Shown here: positions 48,626 through 62,270 of the stretch, one piece after another
Position numbering within the stretch: the first letter of the stretch is position 1
How the letters are laid out: each line of letters opens with the position of its first letter
Assembly (NCBI GenBank): GCA_029721515.1
Contig: CM056563.1
Span: 18,357,954 to 18,421,953 of the forward strand
DNA: 64,000 nt
Direction: 5' to 3'
From: Synanceia verrucosa
Taxonomy: Eukaryota; Chordata; Actinopteri; Perciformes; Synanceiidae
Program-made: the position numbers and the translations under genes
The notes under the pieces: model-generated
Databases searched by the model: none
What the model saw: only the letters and a program-made list of their open reading frames with translations
What the model was told of the DNA's origin: nothing

Positions 48626-51600
48626 TCAATCTGATCTGATCTGTGAGAGAGTGTGTAATGCACGGCTGCACTGTGCTGCAGGCTGCTTGTGTGCTAAATC
48701 CACACACAGCAGCATCGCTCCAGGTAGAGAGATAAACAAGAGGCCCTATTAAAGCTCTACAACGCTCTTCTGTTTCATATTTACTTCATGTCCCTGTTTG
48801 AGGCGGCCCTTTGTCTCCTCTGCTCTTCACATCATGTCCCCCTGAGAGAGGAGAGGCACATATAATGGTGTCACATTGCATGGAAAAGGATTACTGTACA
48901 CTGAAGGTCAATATATAGCAGTTTAATTGCAGCTCAATAGGGATTAAAGAAGCGCACAGTACATAACATACATGTGTTGGCACATTGACATACCATACAT
49001 TTCCTACTTTCAAGTATTTTCAGGAAGTCAAACGGCAGTATATAGTGCACTTATTTGATGTCCAGTTACACATTTATCCATTTGGATTCCATGTGATGTC
49101 ACCCAGTAGTTTACTGGTCTGCCATTACTGTGAACATATGCAATTTGAGTCATTGTGAATCTACAAGTGCATCAGACCTGTTCAGGTGCTGTTTTTAAAT
49201 ACAAAAGCTCATTAAAGGTGATGTGACTGCACAGTCCCCTCCAGAGGTCTGTGGTTTTCTAGCGTACCAGTTAAGTAAAGAATACTCTCGAAATATGAGA
49301 TGCACTTAAGATATGTCTTTGCTTCCCCTTTTGGATTGTTAGAAATATAATCCATCAGCTGGTGATGAAATGGTAAAGAGGGGGACTATTTTAGGTAATA
49401 GCAAAGATATTTCTGGCCTCTGTTCTTTAAATAGGCCTGTGAGTCTGTGAGATAGATCGCTTCATATTTCTACTTCATTTCTCTTCCCACTTCACTTAAT
49501 CTGCCCTGCTTTCTTTTTAAGAGGTAAGACAGACTACCACTGAGCATGTTATTAGTCACACAGGCTCTAAACCTCAAGTAACCAAGGAACCATTGATGAG
49601 AATCATCTCACTCCCCGGCCCTGAGTTCATTAAGACAAATAGTTCAGCATGGTTCAGCTTGGGTAAACAACTATGGAAATTCAGTTTCTGTTATCGTAGC
49701 TGCACTGGCTGCACACAGTTAATGATGTCCTCATACCTTTAAACTGTTAAATAATATTTAGTACTGCACTATAATGTTCTATGATACTGTATTGAGTCTC
49801 AAAACACTAATTTAATAATGTGTAATCTCAGTGTTTGTTACTAATTTTTTAATTTGAACATATGTATTTTGCATATGGAGGATGGTGTGTTCTTTATAGT
49901 ATGATAGAATTTCTAAGACTTATTGTAAATATTGCAATATATCACCTTGCTCACAGTATCACAGTATATTGCATATACAGTGGCATGTGCTGCATCTAAA
50001 GCTTATTACCAATACACAATCCTAATAAATAACTGTCTGAATTAATTTTAAGTATAAATAATTGAATGTCCTACATCTATTTTAGCCTCCATCTGTCCCT
50101 TCTTCACGCATACAACGTGATAACGTTAATTCCAGCGTAGGAAGTGCTGTGAAGAACAGCCGTATGGATCATACTGTTGTTGTTTTGGTAGAAGGAAACA
50201 GTACTCTGGGACATGAATGGACAATATGTAAGTGTAACTCATCCACTTTTTATATGCAAAAAGAATTATTGCTCTAGCTTAGTTTTACCAGACTGCTCCC
50301 ATAGGTCTGAAAAGGTATAGTGCCACACAGGTCAAAAAAAAAACTTGACCCCCTGACCTTTAAGGTTCTCTATATGATACCTAGAGCATTAATAGCAAAC
50401 AACTATTTGCTCAATATTTAGGGAAGTAGTATCTACCTGAGCAGAGAATGAAGTCGCTCTCCTTCTGTGTGTGTTGTTAACCGAGCATCTCTGTGTTTTG
50501 TTTGCATAGCTGGGCCAGCCACTCATGCTGTGACTGCATGTTGGTGTTAGCCGTTAGCCCTGCCAGCAGTGTTGCCTTTGTTTTCAGTCAGTATGTTTAC
50601 ATTCACATCTAAGACAAGCTATTGGCAATAACTGAGCTAAGGATTTAACTGGAGTTTCCGAGAAATCTAAGTGTGCATGCGCGGCAAGAGAATCGAATTA
50701 TTGAGTGAGGTATGTTCTACTCCGAGACACTAGGTGGTGCTACACGCCCTTTGGTGTTGGCATTCTTCCGACTCTTCTGCTACTGTGTTGTTGTCATCCC
50801 GCTTCCGTGGTCTCGTCACTTCCCGAAGGTGGAGTGCCACAAGTCGATAGCCCGGCTAACTGTGGTTTACATATACATGCCGAAAAAGCTTAATTTAGAA
50901 CCGCATTATCTGGCACGAACAGTCTGATTGTAAAAACTCCAGTTCAGTTTGACTACAGTCCAATTAAGGTGTATATACTGTATGGCTTTTGAAACTTCGA
51001 TATTAGCCAAACTAAGGCAATAAGTCGAATTTCTCTAAATGCATCTAAACGTACTGACTGTTAGCAGCATTAGCCATGTTGAGAGCCGCACGGAGGCAAA
51101 AGAAATCCTCCCAATCTTGCACGCAGCACCTTTAATTTCCAGAGCCACGTCACTAACATAACTGGCAACAGTGCAGCACTACATCATTTTTATCAGGGAA
51201 CTAGATTGGACTCTGATCGCACATTCAACATCTGAATTAGTGGACAATGTTTCCATAAATGTTGATTTATGAGCCCCACTCTAACCATATCTGCACTGCA
51301 GGCTTCCCTCCTCATAACTGGATCACCTGATGAGAAAGTAATGGGTCTGTGGGACAGAGAGCCTCATAAATTATGCAGAGTAAAGAGAGCGGTAAGAGAC
51401 AAAGACAGAGGTACGATTGTGACAAGCAGCTGGAGAGGAGACAGAGACAGAGTGCCTCAGACTGTTAGCTGGTAATGAGTCTAAAAACGATGGTTGTGAT
51501 ATCTGCAAATCAAGCAAACACCAAAATCAGGGCAGAGGTTTTGTGTCCCAGTGGTGCCATCCATCATGTTGCAAAGCTGATTCACGGGTCTGAAAGTGAC

Positions 51601-54600
51601 AGCTCATTGTGTGCTGCAGGCCCCTGCAATACTCAGTGTCTCTTTTTTTCAGCATATCAAGTCTGCATGTTCTTGAGCCATTTTAAGCCACACGATGGAC
51701 ATCCACAGCCTGGGAGGTTTGTTTGGGACAGAACAGAAATCAGTGGGAGGGCATTTCAGGCCATTTCAGCTTAGCGCTCAATGCAAAACCGAGTGATCCG
51801 TCACTGTAATTGCATGAGAAACTGTCAGCTTCCTGAACCCAGGAAATTACTGATCCAAGCAAAGCAGGCTGGAGAAGAGAGGTGATAATTGAGTTGATGC
51901 CTGTGCATCACCGCTGCAGACAGAAACTCACTAGAACCCACCAGGTCTAATTATATTACATCTGTTTCTAAAGCTGGTCGAGCTTCACATATCTACAGCA
52001 AAGGAACACAATGTGAACCACACTGAGGTGAGCAAGCTGTGAGCAACAAAATAAACAAGAACACACCAAACTGAATTTACAGTTACTGTTTACCCAACCT
52101 AGTCTACAGACTTTGGTGACCCTCGACTTTTCCTCCAGAGCCACCATGACGAATTACATTGTTGTTTTTTATTGAAATGAAATGTGATAATAAACTAATG
52201 TAAGATGATGAACATGGTCAACATGTGATATGTTAAACATGTCTCATTGCACCCCATCTATGTGAACCCCTCTGATACATATTTACTTTTATCACTTACA
52301 CAATGGCTAACTCAGTGCTATGGCTCTGCAAAATGCAGTAAACGAGCGGTGGAGAGAACATCTCAGGATGTAAAGTGAGGTCACAGTCTGAACACCCACA
52401 GCGACGATGATCGAATGTTTCCAGAGAAACTAATGTGCGATGATGCCACTTTTTCTGCCAGTGTCTCTGTGATTAGATCTGTTGACAGAATCAAAAGTTC
52501 TCCAGGATGATAATCCAGCGTTGGCCAGAGATGGTTCAGGCCTGGTTTCCTCCAAAGTGGATCCACTTTCTGATCCTCCACAGACACACTGGGTTTACAG
52601 GCAAAAAGCTGCATGGCTACACACACACATTGTTAATAGAAAGTATATGTCTCGTATTGTGAAGTCTTTGCCACTACCCACCCCTAGTGAATAGCATAAA
52701 TTCTTATTTATAGCACTTGAAGCAAAAAGTGCATGCATAGATGAGGCCTATTGTGATGATTTGACATTTTTAAAAAGTTTGGGAAACACTGCTATAATGG
52801 TCTGTAATATTTCATTATTCAAAATTTAGATAATTAATATCAGATGATTTTGGCTGGAATGCTGTGTGCTTCACTGCAGTCTCACATTGATTAAATGTGA
52901 AGCTTGGTGCAGATCTATAAATCAAACCAAGACACACACTTGTTGTAATGCCACATCTTCTTTCCATCAGTCAGTGGCTGTCACTGTTTTCATTATAGGT
53001 AACATATGTTCATTAATCATATCACTGCCTGATATGAAAAGCCACATCTAGTTTATTGAGCATGTGTAAGCATACCCTGGTTCCTCTGTCTCAACTGCAC
53101 ACGAATCCCAGTTTTGACTCTTTTCTGATAATGCCTCAGACTGCTGGAAACAACAGGCAGCACACGTCAGATTGTTGGTAGCAGTGATGAGGATGATGAC
53201 AGTGATGCTGATAGGTGGTGGTGCTGGTAGAGGGGTGGTGTGTCACCATCTCTAATAAAAGCAGCAACACTAAATGGGCTTCTGTGCTTTGAGTGACAGA
53301 CAGTGTGTCCCACAGCAGTTTGTCTCCTTAACAGTTGGGTCATATTAAGTCTGCCTGCTGCCATGTACTGAGCTCTTTGTTCTTAGTGGGCAGACGACCA
53401 CTAACCATGCATTGTACTGTTGGTCACCCATGAATCCCTTGTTATTCACTGTGTGGTCTGAACTGCATGTAAAGCAGCTATTGTGGATGTAGCCTGCACT
53501 GTAGTTTGTTTTTTGCACCTCCAGTCTTGCATTGAATTCTCTGCTGATCCATTTATTTCTATTATATATATTTTTATCTTTGACAGAACATTGTCACTTC
53601 CCATCTCCAGGCTGTATGTTCATGCAAAACTAATTCATCTGCTTCCTCCCTTCTTACCTCTGACAAGAATCACTTGGAATAAATAATCCAGAAGTCTGAA
53701 TGGCACATCTGTGGACGTACAGTAGAGGAAATGTATTTTATAACAACATGTTGTCACAAAGTTCACAAAATAATTGGTTGTTTTTTGCAGGAATAAGCAA
53801 TAATGAATCCTACCTTTCACATCTTGCAGGTGGTGGAGTTCATAGCAGCTGTATATAAAATATTCAATTTTGCAAACAAACTGCTCAGTATGCACTCATA
53901 AATCAGTGCCTTTAGTCGTCTCAGATGTTTCCATTTCCTGCGTCACTCTCAGGCTTTCTTAGAAGGATTTTCGCAGCCCAGACTGACCACAAGTTCACTT
54001 AAAGTACGAGGGGGGGATGACTGAAGAGTCCAAAGCGGGGCGCTGCAGACTGTCATTAATAATGCAGCATCCATCAGTAAGCTGGCTATCAATCTAATAG
54101 AGAACATCTCACAGGCTGCTGTAAAGCCACGACCAATGCCACAACAATAAAACCAAACTACCTATAAACTACTGGCTCTTAGGGGAAAAAAATGCAAAAA
54201 AAAAAGACCAGAACATCATCGGCAAGGCCACGACTCTTTTTGGGAGATATAAAACAGAAGGTCCCACAGATGTCAATGTAATGGGATCTGTGTTTGGACT
54301 GCAGCCTTGACAGTGTGCATTTATTCCTTTTCTAAGAATTATTTTGTGACCTCTCCTGGAGGTCACTGAGTGTTATTGATATGGATGAAGTGGATAAATG
54401 ACTCAACACAGTGACCAGATACTGTTTATCCACACATCTATACGTGTTGTTGTAAATTATCAACTTATTAATAACCATATGTTTGATCTTTAGGCTGAGA
54501 TTTAGTTGAAGCCTGATGTTACAGCACCATGTGACTGTAGGGCAGCAGCCAAACTGATTTATCCATCAGAAATAACTGTCACAATATTATTGAGCAATAT

Positions 54601-56023
54601 ACCACACTCACAGTGAATGTTTATGTTTCTTAGGTGCCTCAAATACCTTTTCTGCATTTTCCCGTTTCTCCCCATATATGTCTGACCCCCAAAAGTGAGC
54701 GTAGCCATGGCGATGATGCAATGCCAGTCTGGTCTGTCACAGGTCTCACACAAATCACTGTTTTAAACTGTTGACCACTATGTGTCAGCAGTGGTAGAGC
54801 AGGAAAAGTACTGACAGTATCAGTAGCCTTAGCTAATAATGTCAATACTACAGTGGAAAATTCTCTATTACAGTTCAGATAGTGTGGATGCATTAATTAA
54901 CGCAGCATTTTTTTGACTTTGTATACTTTGTTACGTTAATAAAAGTGCATCATAGTTTATGTTTGTCACATATTTTGTGTATAAAATCTAAATCTGGAGA
55001 ACAGCAGGAGCTGTCAGGTAATGCAGTCAAATAGACAGTCACTTTGATCTATTGTTATGGTAAATATTGATTTCAGGCACTTCAGTATTGGCATGTGGGT
55101 TTCAAATAATAGGTCACAGCCTGAGAAGGCCTTCAGCCTAATTTGACAAATGTGATTTATTTCCATGCAGGTTTGCTACCTGTCACCTACATTACTTTGC
55201 ACTGTCATCCATTGAAATGAGCCTCCCTGTCACCATCCCCAGTCTGCCCTCGAGTCGCTGCCATTTACATCTCATTATGAAACGATCGCTGCTCTGCCTT
55301 CATGTTCTCTGCTTCGGGACCCCATCTGGTGTGTTCACAATGACATGCATCATTTCCCCCTCTGTGCCTGAGGGGTTTATAGCAAACCAAAAGGGACCAA
55401 TCCACTGGATCCTGTGTGAAGGGATGGGGGTGATAATAACCAACTGCAGCAGGAAATCAAATCACATGAGATGGAATTTATTTTCCAATCACAATGAAAG
55501 AGGGGAACACCTGCTGTAGGCCACCCCCTTGATATTTGCAGAACCTTGCCTGCATGATGTCATTATGGCCTGACAGCAGTGGCATTTTCCCATACAGCAA
55601 GACATCCCTTATGACTAGCATGAAGGAGCACAACCAAACTTGAACCAAAGTAGACTCTTGAGGAAGCCACTCCAGGAATAAGAACTGCTCAGATATGTTG
55701 TGATGCCCGGGCGATATCTTTCTTAAGACAATATATTTCTATTTAAGATGACATTTGCATTCGCAAGGATCAGTCATGCTTACATACCGTCACTTTATGA
55801 TACAATGAGTAATACAGATTGACATGACGTAAAAGGGATGATCTGTTCTGAGAATAATCAAAAATAAAAGTGTTGTTTGTTTGCTGTTTTACTGACAGGA
55901 TCAAGTGGAAAGCTCAGACAAAGAGAAAGCCTAGTGTAGGAATGTGGCCCTTTGTTGTCGAGCTGATTAATGAATCGCCCCTGTAGAACACAGCTGGAGC
56001 TGTTGGCATAATGATACAGGGGG

Positions 56024-56055
<32 letters not shown>

Positions 56056-56070
56056 TTGTGTGTGTGCGTG
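56024..56070 (+). repeat. (TG)n microsatellite
   Basis: Interrupted TG repeat of about 46 bases. Confidence 0.9.
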
Positions 56071-57006
56071 CTTGGGGGGTTGTGTTTGGAGAGCTGTGCT
56101 GGAATTATGTATGGTGGTAATGAAAGTGTAATGTGTGTTATCTCTTCAAGGTGTGTTTAAATGATGGGCTTGAAATCGGCTATCACAGTTGTGTGCTCAT
56201 GCAGTCTGGACTGTTCCTGTTATAGTTTGACATTGCTGCAGTCAGATGAGATGGTTTATACCATGCTACCACTGGAAACGGGGAAACAGCTAGCGTGTCT
56301 TTGTCAGAAGGTAATAAAATCCACCTACCAGCGATGCATAAGTGGTTGAAATAGATGGCTGAGCAAAATGATGGAACAGTATAAAAAGACTTGAAATATT
56401 TAGTAGGTCACGTTAAAGTGTTGCGTAGATTGTGCTTCTAGCTCTTTGTCTCAACTCCCCACATCTGCGAAACGTCTCGCATGAATGCCCATCTGATGTT
56501 TAACTGACTCTGAATTGATTATCTGAATTATTTAAATAAGGTCTATTGACAGTAAATGTAAAGGGAGGCATGCAGCTGTGTCTGCTTGTGTTCATGCATG
56601 CATGCAGTGCACACATACAGTTTACAAGCTTTACTGGGCCGCTGTTGGTCGTGCATGATTGAGTAAATGCGTTAATGCTTACAGTACATATAACTTCCGT
56701 CCCTTTGACTAAATGTGTTTTCTCTGCAGGTTTCCATGGTAACAGTAACTTCAGACAGCTCAGCAAGATGTTTTTCAGGTACCACCTCTGTCCTGTTGAC
56801 CTGCTCTATCTTTCTGTCCTACACACACACACACATCTCTTTCTCAGTTTTCTTTCTATCGGTGAAGGACGTAGTTTCCGTTGTAGACTGGAGGAACCAG
56901 AGGGGGGATGGACAGAGATGGAGCTGGGTATATGGTTTGGAGGAGAGTAGACCCATGGGACAGGCATCCAATGTGCTGTAAACCATAACGGCCCCATAAC
57001 AGGCAG

Positions 57007-57118
57007 ATTTCTCATTTCCACGATGCTCGGGCCATATCTCATCTACCGGCCTGACAGTCCCACTGAGACTGAGGACAGCACACTCAGCACTGGAGGAGGG
57101 GACGCTGGACCGAGCGAG
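57007..57118 (+). other. Possible exon of an unidentified plus-strand gene
   Basis: Flanked by an acceptor-like ACAGGCAG and donor-like GAG|GTGGTG. One frame contains ATG (57023-57025) followed by MLGPYLIYRPDSPTETEDST..., 32 codons to the donor. A second frame is also fully open, so the coding frame is ambiguous. A 49-base stretch at 56730-56778 with TCTCTGCAG before and CAG|GTACCA after could be a companion exon. Product not recognised; evidence is weak. Confidence 0.2.
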
Positions 57119-58335
57119 GTGGTGAATAACTATTTCATTGACACATTATTTAGGAAGTGGATCCAAAAAAAGTCTAAAATGTGATTCCTCTTTGACTCTA
57201 GCATTAGGATTAGTGCCATGTGGCTGTCTTTTATTTGGTCAACCTTAAAAAAAAAAAAATAATAAGTGACTGCTGGTTATTGGTTTTCTTTGCCTCTGTC
57301 TTTATGTACTATTGTTCATGAAATATAAATCAGAAGCTGTGTGCACATAAAAAAGGCTAGTGGCTATTAATGTCTCTGAGGTAATGCTATATTAATGAAG
57401 AGTGGGCGAGGCAGAAGCCACCAGCAGCCTCGCTAGAAACGCCCGAGGTTAACCTCTTGATTCATTTAGCAGCAGTGGACTGGAGTCAACCAGTCCTCAC
57501 GTCAATGTGTGCGTTATAAAAGAAGATAAAACAGAGGTAGATCAAAAAGGTTGTTTCAGAGCCTCTTGCACAAGGTGAACAGATCTGATTTTAAATGAGG
57601 CACATTTTGCTTTCATGGTTTGTGTTATTTTTCATTTTTGAAACTCACCCAGCGTTTTAAGGTTACGTGAGGGCAAAACGTGATGTCATACAGGTGCCCT
57701 GTCAACTTCAACCTCCAATGTCTTTTGTCAAACAGACAAATAATTGGATTGTTAAGTGGATTAATACATTAATTACTGCTTAGAATGAGCCTCTACATCG
57801 AGCTCTGGACCTCATTACGGTTTCTCTGCCATGTTGATCCACCTTGTTTCTACAGTAGCCCAGAGTGGACAAACCAAACCACTGGCTCAGGTTTTTACAT
57901 CACATTTCATGCTTGTGAAACTGTGACAATGTGTGATAAACTGTAGAACCTCCAGTCTCCGTCTGACTCCATCTAAAGTTGTGTCATTACAATATGCAAG
58001 GTAAACAGCGTTGCCACGGTTTTGCACCTAGCACTCGGTTGCAATCTGCAACCACACCAGTAGTTACCACCAAACACACACTGTACCTTTAGTACAGTGT
58101 TTATTTCAAATGTTTAGTACAAGTAAAGAGTGAATCTAATATGATGCAGGATCCTTTAATCAGTGATATTAATTGTTATATATTATGAGTCAAATTTGAA
58201 TCTGCTATGAAACCAGTGACATATCTGTCAGGTAAATTTAATAAAACAGTGACTCAAGTAGTACAGTTGAGTTGCATATACTTTAGTCACTTTGAGGGCC
58301 TTTTTTGACTTATTTCCAGTGGATAATGTTACTGG

Positions 58336-58670
58336 GGGCGGCACGGTGGTGTAGTGGTTAGCACTGTCACCTCACAGCAAGAAGGTACTAGGTTCGATTC
58401 CCGGCCCAGGGCCTTTCTTTGTGGAGTTTGCATGTTCTCTCCGGGTACTCCGGCTTCCTCCCACCATCCAAAAACATGCATGGGGATTAATTGGCTAATT
58501 TAAATTGACCGTAGGTGTGAATGTGAGTGGTTGTCTGTCTGTCTGTATGTGCCCTGTGACTTGTCCAGGGTGTACCCTGCCTTTCACCCTAAGACAGCTG
58601 GGATAGGCTCCAGCCCCCCCACGACCCTATGAGGATAAGCGATAGAAAATGGATGGATGGATGGATGGTT
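58336..58670 (+). mobile_element. tRNA-headed SINE, second copy
   Basis: Same family as 37422-37781 in the opposite orientation. A box TGGTGTAGTGG (58347-58357), B box GGTTCGATTCC (58391-58401), tail of (GGAT)n. No clear target duplication by eye. Confidence 0.85.
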
Positions 58671-59119
58671 AATTTTTCATATCTCAACATCATAATAAAT
58701 CTATAGCTGTTTGTCGGTCCCTGACACGTCCTCCTGATCTTTTGTCATTACTGCTATAACCAGTCGTGTAGCCATCAGTGTTGCATTGTCTTGAAGTGCG
58801 TCACAACTGGAACAGTTTTAAATAGCTGGCCGTGCTCTCAGCCATTTCACAGCAGAAGCTGATGTATTATTTTAATAACCAGTTCTGTCTCCTCTATATC
58901 TCACAGTGACAGTGAGTGTCTTATTTTCCTGCGCAACTCCAAACTTCCCCTCTCCTTTACCGCTGACACCACCTCCTCTTTTACCAGCTCTGCCCTGTGA
59001 TGTTACATCAATATCCACGTATCATGCAGTGATGCTGAGCTGCAGGCAGATGTTACGCTCTCACATGTGAGCAGCATCCCCTCCGTCTTTCCTACAAATG
59101 TTTGGGTCAGGTTCATGTC

Positions 59120-60003
59120 CTCTACGTCCATTCAGGAAGAGGAGGAGAGGGAGGAATGGAGGGAGAAAAGGGAAGAGATGGACAGAGGTAGGAAGGAGGA
59201 GGAGGGATATAGAGGGAAAACAAGCTTTGAATACAAATGAGCTGACACACATAATTCATGCTCTCCCTCCCTCTCTCTCTCTCTTCTCTCTCACTCTCTC
59301 TCTCACACATGTTCTTGCGCTCCCTCCCTCCTCTTCTCTCCTCTGTACCTCCTCATTGGACCGAACGCTGCACCGGAGGTGTCTTCAGCCACTTAATTTA
59401 TTAGTCATCACTGGTAGTTGGATCAAGCTAATTAAAAGGAGGACGAGAGTGTGTGTGAGTGTGTGTACGTGTGTGTCTGTGTGTGCATGAGTGTGTGTAA
59501 GATTTGGAGACACCACTGCCTCCCCCGCCGCCGTCTCTCACGCTTCACTGTTGGACCCGGGAGAGGAAGAAGAGGAGGAGGGAGAGAGAGGAGAGACGGA
59601 CAGGAAGGAGATTTGCACACCACTTTACCATCATTTCATCTGACATGGCCACCGCATAGGAATCTGGTGCCACGGCAACCGTCAGCTCGGAGACGAGGTA
59701 TCAGTCCTGGTAAGGAGGAAAGGAAGGGGATGAGTGGACAATGGATGAGGATTTCCTCTCCTCTCATGCATTGATTTGAAGCACCCGAGGTGCCACAACA
59801 CAGCAGCCATGTGGAGGAAGTCACTGCTTTGCTTTTTCTGCATTAAGTGGATCTGCTGTTGATGTGCTTCCTTCTCGGGTCCTTGAGTGTGCCTGTGGGT
59901 GTGTGTTGTGGTGGTGGAGGTGGTGGAGGAGAGTCTCTCTCTGTGGCACTGTGTGTTTTGCAGTGGTATTCCCCAAACAGGAGTCCTAATTATCCAGCAC
60001 TGG
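59120..60003 (+). promoter_or_regulatory. Possible promoter and first exon of an unidentified plus-strand gene
   Basis: A compositionally distinct block: purine-rich (59135-59220), pyrimidine repeats (59259-59335), inverted CCAAT (ATTGG near 59355), GC-rich CCCCCGCCGCCG (59521-59532) and purine-rich leader-like sequence to 59620. At 59862 an ATG opens 47 codons starting MCFLLGSLSVPVGVCC, a signal-peptide-like hydrophobic start followed by a Gly run, and reaches a consensus donor G|GTAAGT at 60003/60004. A 17-codon upstream frame (59809-59862) ends in TGATG, its stop overlapping that ATG. The next exon was not found in the window. Confidence 0.3.
59259..59305 (+). repeat. (CT)n-rich tract
   Basis: Imperfect CT/CCT repeats within the possible promoter region. 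Confidence 0.8.
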
Positions 60004-60264
60004 GTAAGTCCTGTTATGGATTTACTCTCCTTCTTGACTGTGTCCTATTAATAGTAGGTAGGGAATGCCGTATAGTAAGAGGAGTGGGATGTTTGTTTGT
60101 AGATTGTTCGTGACTCAACTCCGACATCAGGGTGAGGTGTGTTGTTGGTGGTTTGTGGTAGCTTGTGCATGGCTCCCAGTACTGCATGTAGACGATAAAG
60201 CATGGGATCTGAGCTGAAGGGAATCAATGTGACAATGTCAGGGCAAAAAAAATGGCCACACTTA

Positions 60265-60300
60265 ACACACACACACACACACACACAAAACAAAAAAAAA
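60265..60300 (+). repeat. (CA)n followed by poly-A
   Basis: About 11 CA units, then ACAAAACAAAAAAAAA. Confidence 0.9.
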
Positions 60301-60630
60301 TTCAAAGCAACATGAGAGCTGAGGGATGTGAGGCTTTGCTCATATCGACAGTGACAGCACTGAGCTGCAGGTAAATGGCAAAAAAAGAGACTCTTTCCTG
60401 CCCCACAATGAACCATGTTATGCAGTCAAAGTATTTAGGTAGTAAGGGCAGATTACCTGCACAGACAGAGGAGAATGGTGGAGTGACAGTTGGTATTTTA
60501 ACACTGCATTGCTGCTGCATCTTCACGTTTCTGTTACACAAATGTGGATTTATGCATTAAAAAGGCATTGTTTGGCAAGGCAGAAATAACCTTAAAGTCA
60601 AGCATGAGCTAGATTTGTTGTGACCAATTA

Positions 60631-60635
60631 GTGTG

Positions 60636-60666
<31 letters not shown>

Positions 60667-60692
60667 TTGTGTGCGTGTGTGTGTGTGTGTGT
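60631..60692 (+). repeat. (TG)n microsatellite
   Basis: Nearly uninterrupted TG repeat with a few GC/TT variants. Confidence 0.95.
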
Positions 60693-60801
60693 CCTGAGGC
60701 AGGGTGGTGGACTGCAGAGGCAGGAGAGAGGACATATGGCTGCCTGGGTCTCTGGACTCTCTGCTCTTTGAGTGGAGTCCTCAGAGCAGCAGCAGATGAT
60801 T

Positions 60802-60804
<3 letters not shown>

Positions 60805-60865
<61 letters not shown>

Positions 60866-60875
60866 TGTGTGTGTG
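60805..60875 (+). repeat. (TG)n microsatellite
   Basis: About 71 bases of TG with two TTTG interruptions; only about 110 bases from the previous TG tract. Confidence 0.95.
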
Positions 60876-61186
60876 ATTCAACTTTCCCCACTGCAGTTTT
60901 GCTCATGGGCTCCACCATTTTGATTTCAGTTCCCTCTTGTTTTATTCTGATTGGTGTGTTGTGGATGTGTGTGTCTGTGTTATTGTCTGCTTCACTCTAA
61001 TCTCCATCTTTCTTTATCCCACGACACTACTACACACTACTCACATCTGTCTGTGTGTGTGCAGTGTGGGTTAGTTTGATTTTCTGTGATTGATAGATGG
61101 ATGATCAGATTAGTTCTTTTTTTCACTCGGAGCCAGCTAATCAGATCAAAACCAGCTGGATTGCCCCTTCCTTCCACATAGATATT

Positions 61187-61189
<3 letters not shown>

Positions 61190-61226
<37 letters not shown>
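61190..61226 (+). repeat. (CA)n microsatellite
   Basis: About 18 CA units. Confidence 0.95.
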
Positions 61227-61228
<2 letters not shown>

Positions 61229-61979
61229 TCAGTTTGTGTTAACCAGTAGCACATTGCCTAGTGATGTGACTGGACTGGGCTTCTGAAGTGCTGTAGATGG
61301 TCAGCAAATATGTCCAAATCTATGTCCCTCCACTGACTCATATAACATAATAACGCCACTTTAGGAGCAACAGAAGTTAGGCGGCGGCTGGTGTTACCAT
61401 GGTGTTGTACATTACTGCATCAAACCTCTGTTGAAACATGGCGGACTCTGTAAAGAGAACCTCAAAATAACAGTCAGTCTTCTCTTATTGTAATTTACAT
61501 CCTCAGTTTAATAATAACAACAACAGCAAAGTTAGTCATTTTAATCCAAACCACAATGTGTTTTCTCTAAACCTAACCAAGTAGTTTGTTTCATTAATCA
61601 CATGTTTAAAATTGTGACTGTAATCTGGGAGAATATATGACATTGCTCTTGGATGTATTTGTATTAGAAAAATGAGGTGCTGTGCTGAGTCACAAACCAA
61701 AGTAACCAGTAAGGAGGATTATATGATATTTTTTAAGTAACTTTGATTCCTTCCAAGGACAGTAACGTTTAGACGGGCTGTGTAAGCCTCTAGCTCACTT
61801 TCCTAGTTCTGCATACTGAGCAGCAGCCAGATTTTCTCATACTAATTAAGCTGCAAACTTGTCACCCAAATCAGCACTCGGAGAACACTTCTGAGAGAAA
61901 TTCACTTCCACCAAATGTGCGTGGGACGGCTCAGAAGCCTGCGCTCTCACCCTGGAGAAAACACACTTTATAATTCCCA

Positions 61980-62270
61980 TTCTTTAGGTGGAAGCGTCCC
62001 TGGCTTGGTGTCCCACTTATCAAGTGATTAATCATCAAAAGCCTCCCCGCCTCATCTCTGGCCACCCCAGTGGTTTCCCCACCACACAGTTGGATCTTCA
62101 GGAGGATCATGCCTGTACTTTCTCAGCTGGTGGCCCAAAACTGTGGGAGAGAGCTTCTATGTGCCGCCTCCCACTGAGGAAGGAAACACTAAGTAACACT
62201 TCCCATCAGCCTCTAGTGGAGATTAAACAGCAACGAATCCTCTCTCTCTGTTTCTCTTTCTCTCAGTGTT
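61980..62270 (+). other. Possible LINE 3' fragment
   Basis: One plus frame contains TFSAGGPKLWE, resembling the FSVGGPRLWN motif near the C-terminus of many fish non-LTR retrotransposon proteins, followed by a degraded tail. Short and uncertain. Confidence 0.25.

Larger units (their letters stand above)
37800..56700. other. Gene-poor, repeat-rich stretch
   Basis: Apart from the elements listed separately, I find no exon with convincing splice sites and coding character on either strand. If the palm2 start exon at 37.2 kb is preceded by a distant non-coding exon, much of this would be palm2 intron 1. Confidence 0.4.

Noticed and set aside
58340..58410. Possible functional tRNA gene
   Set aside because: A and B boxes are present but followed by the SINE body and tail, and the sequence recurs at 37.4 kb; it is a SINE head.
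59098..59490. 130-codon plus-strand open frame
   Set aside because: Low-complexity translation of purine- and CT-rich leader-like sequence; initiation and conservation not supported.
60633..61000. Cys/Val-repeat open frames
   Set aside because: Translations of TG/CA microsatellites.
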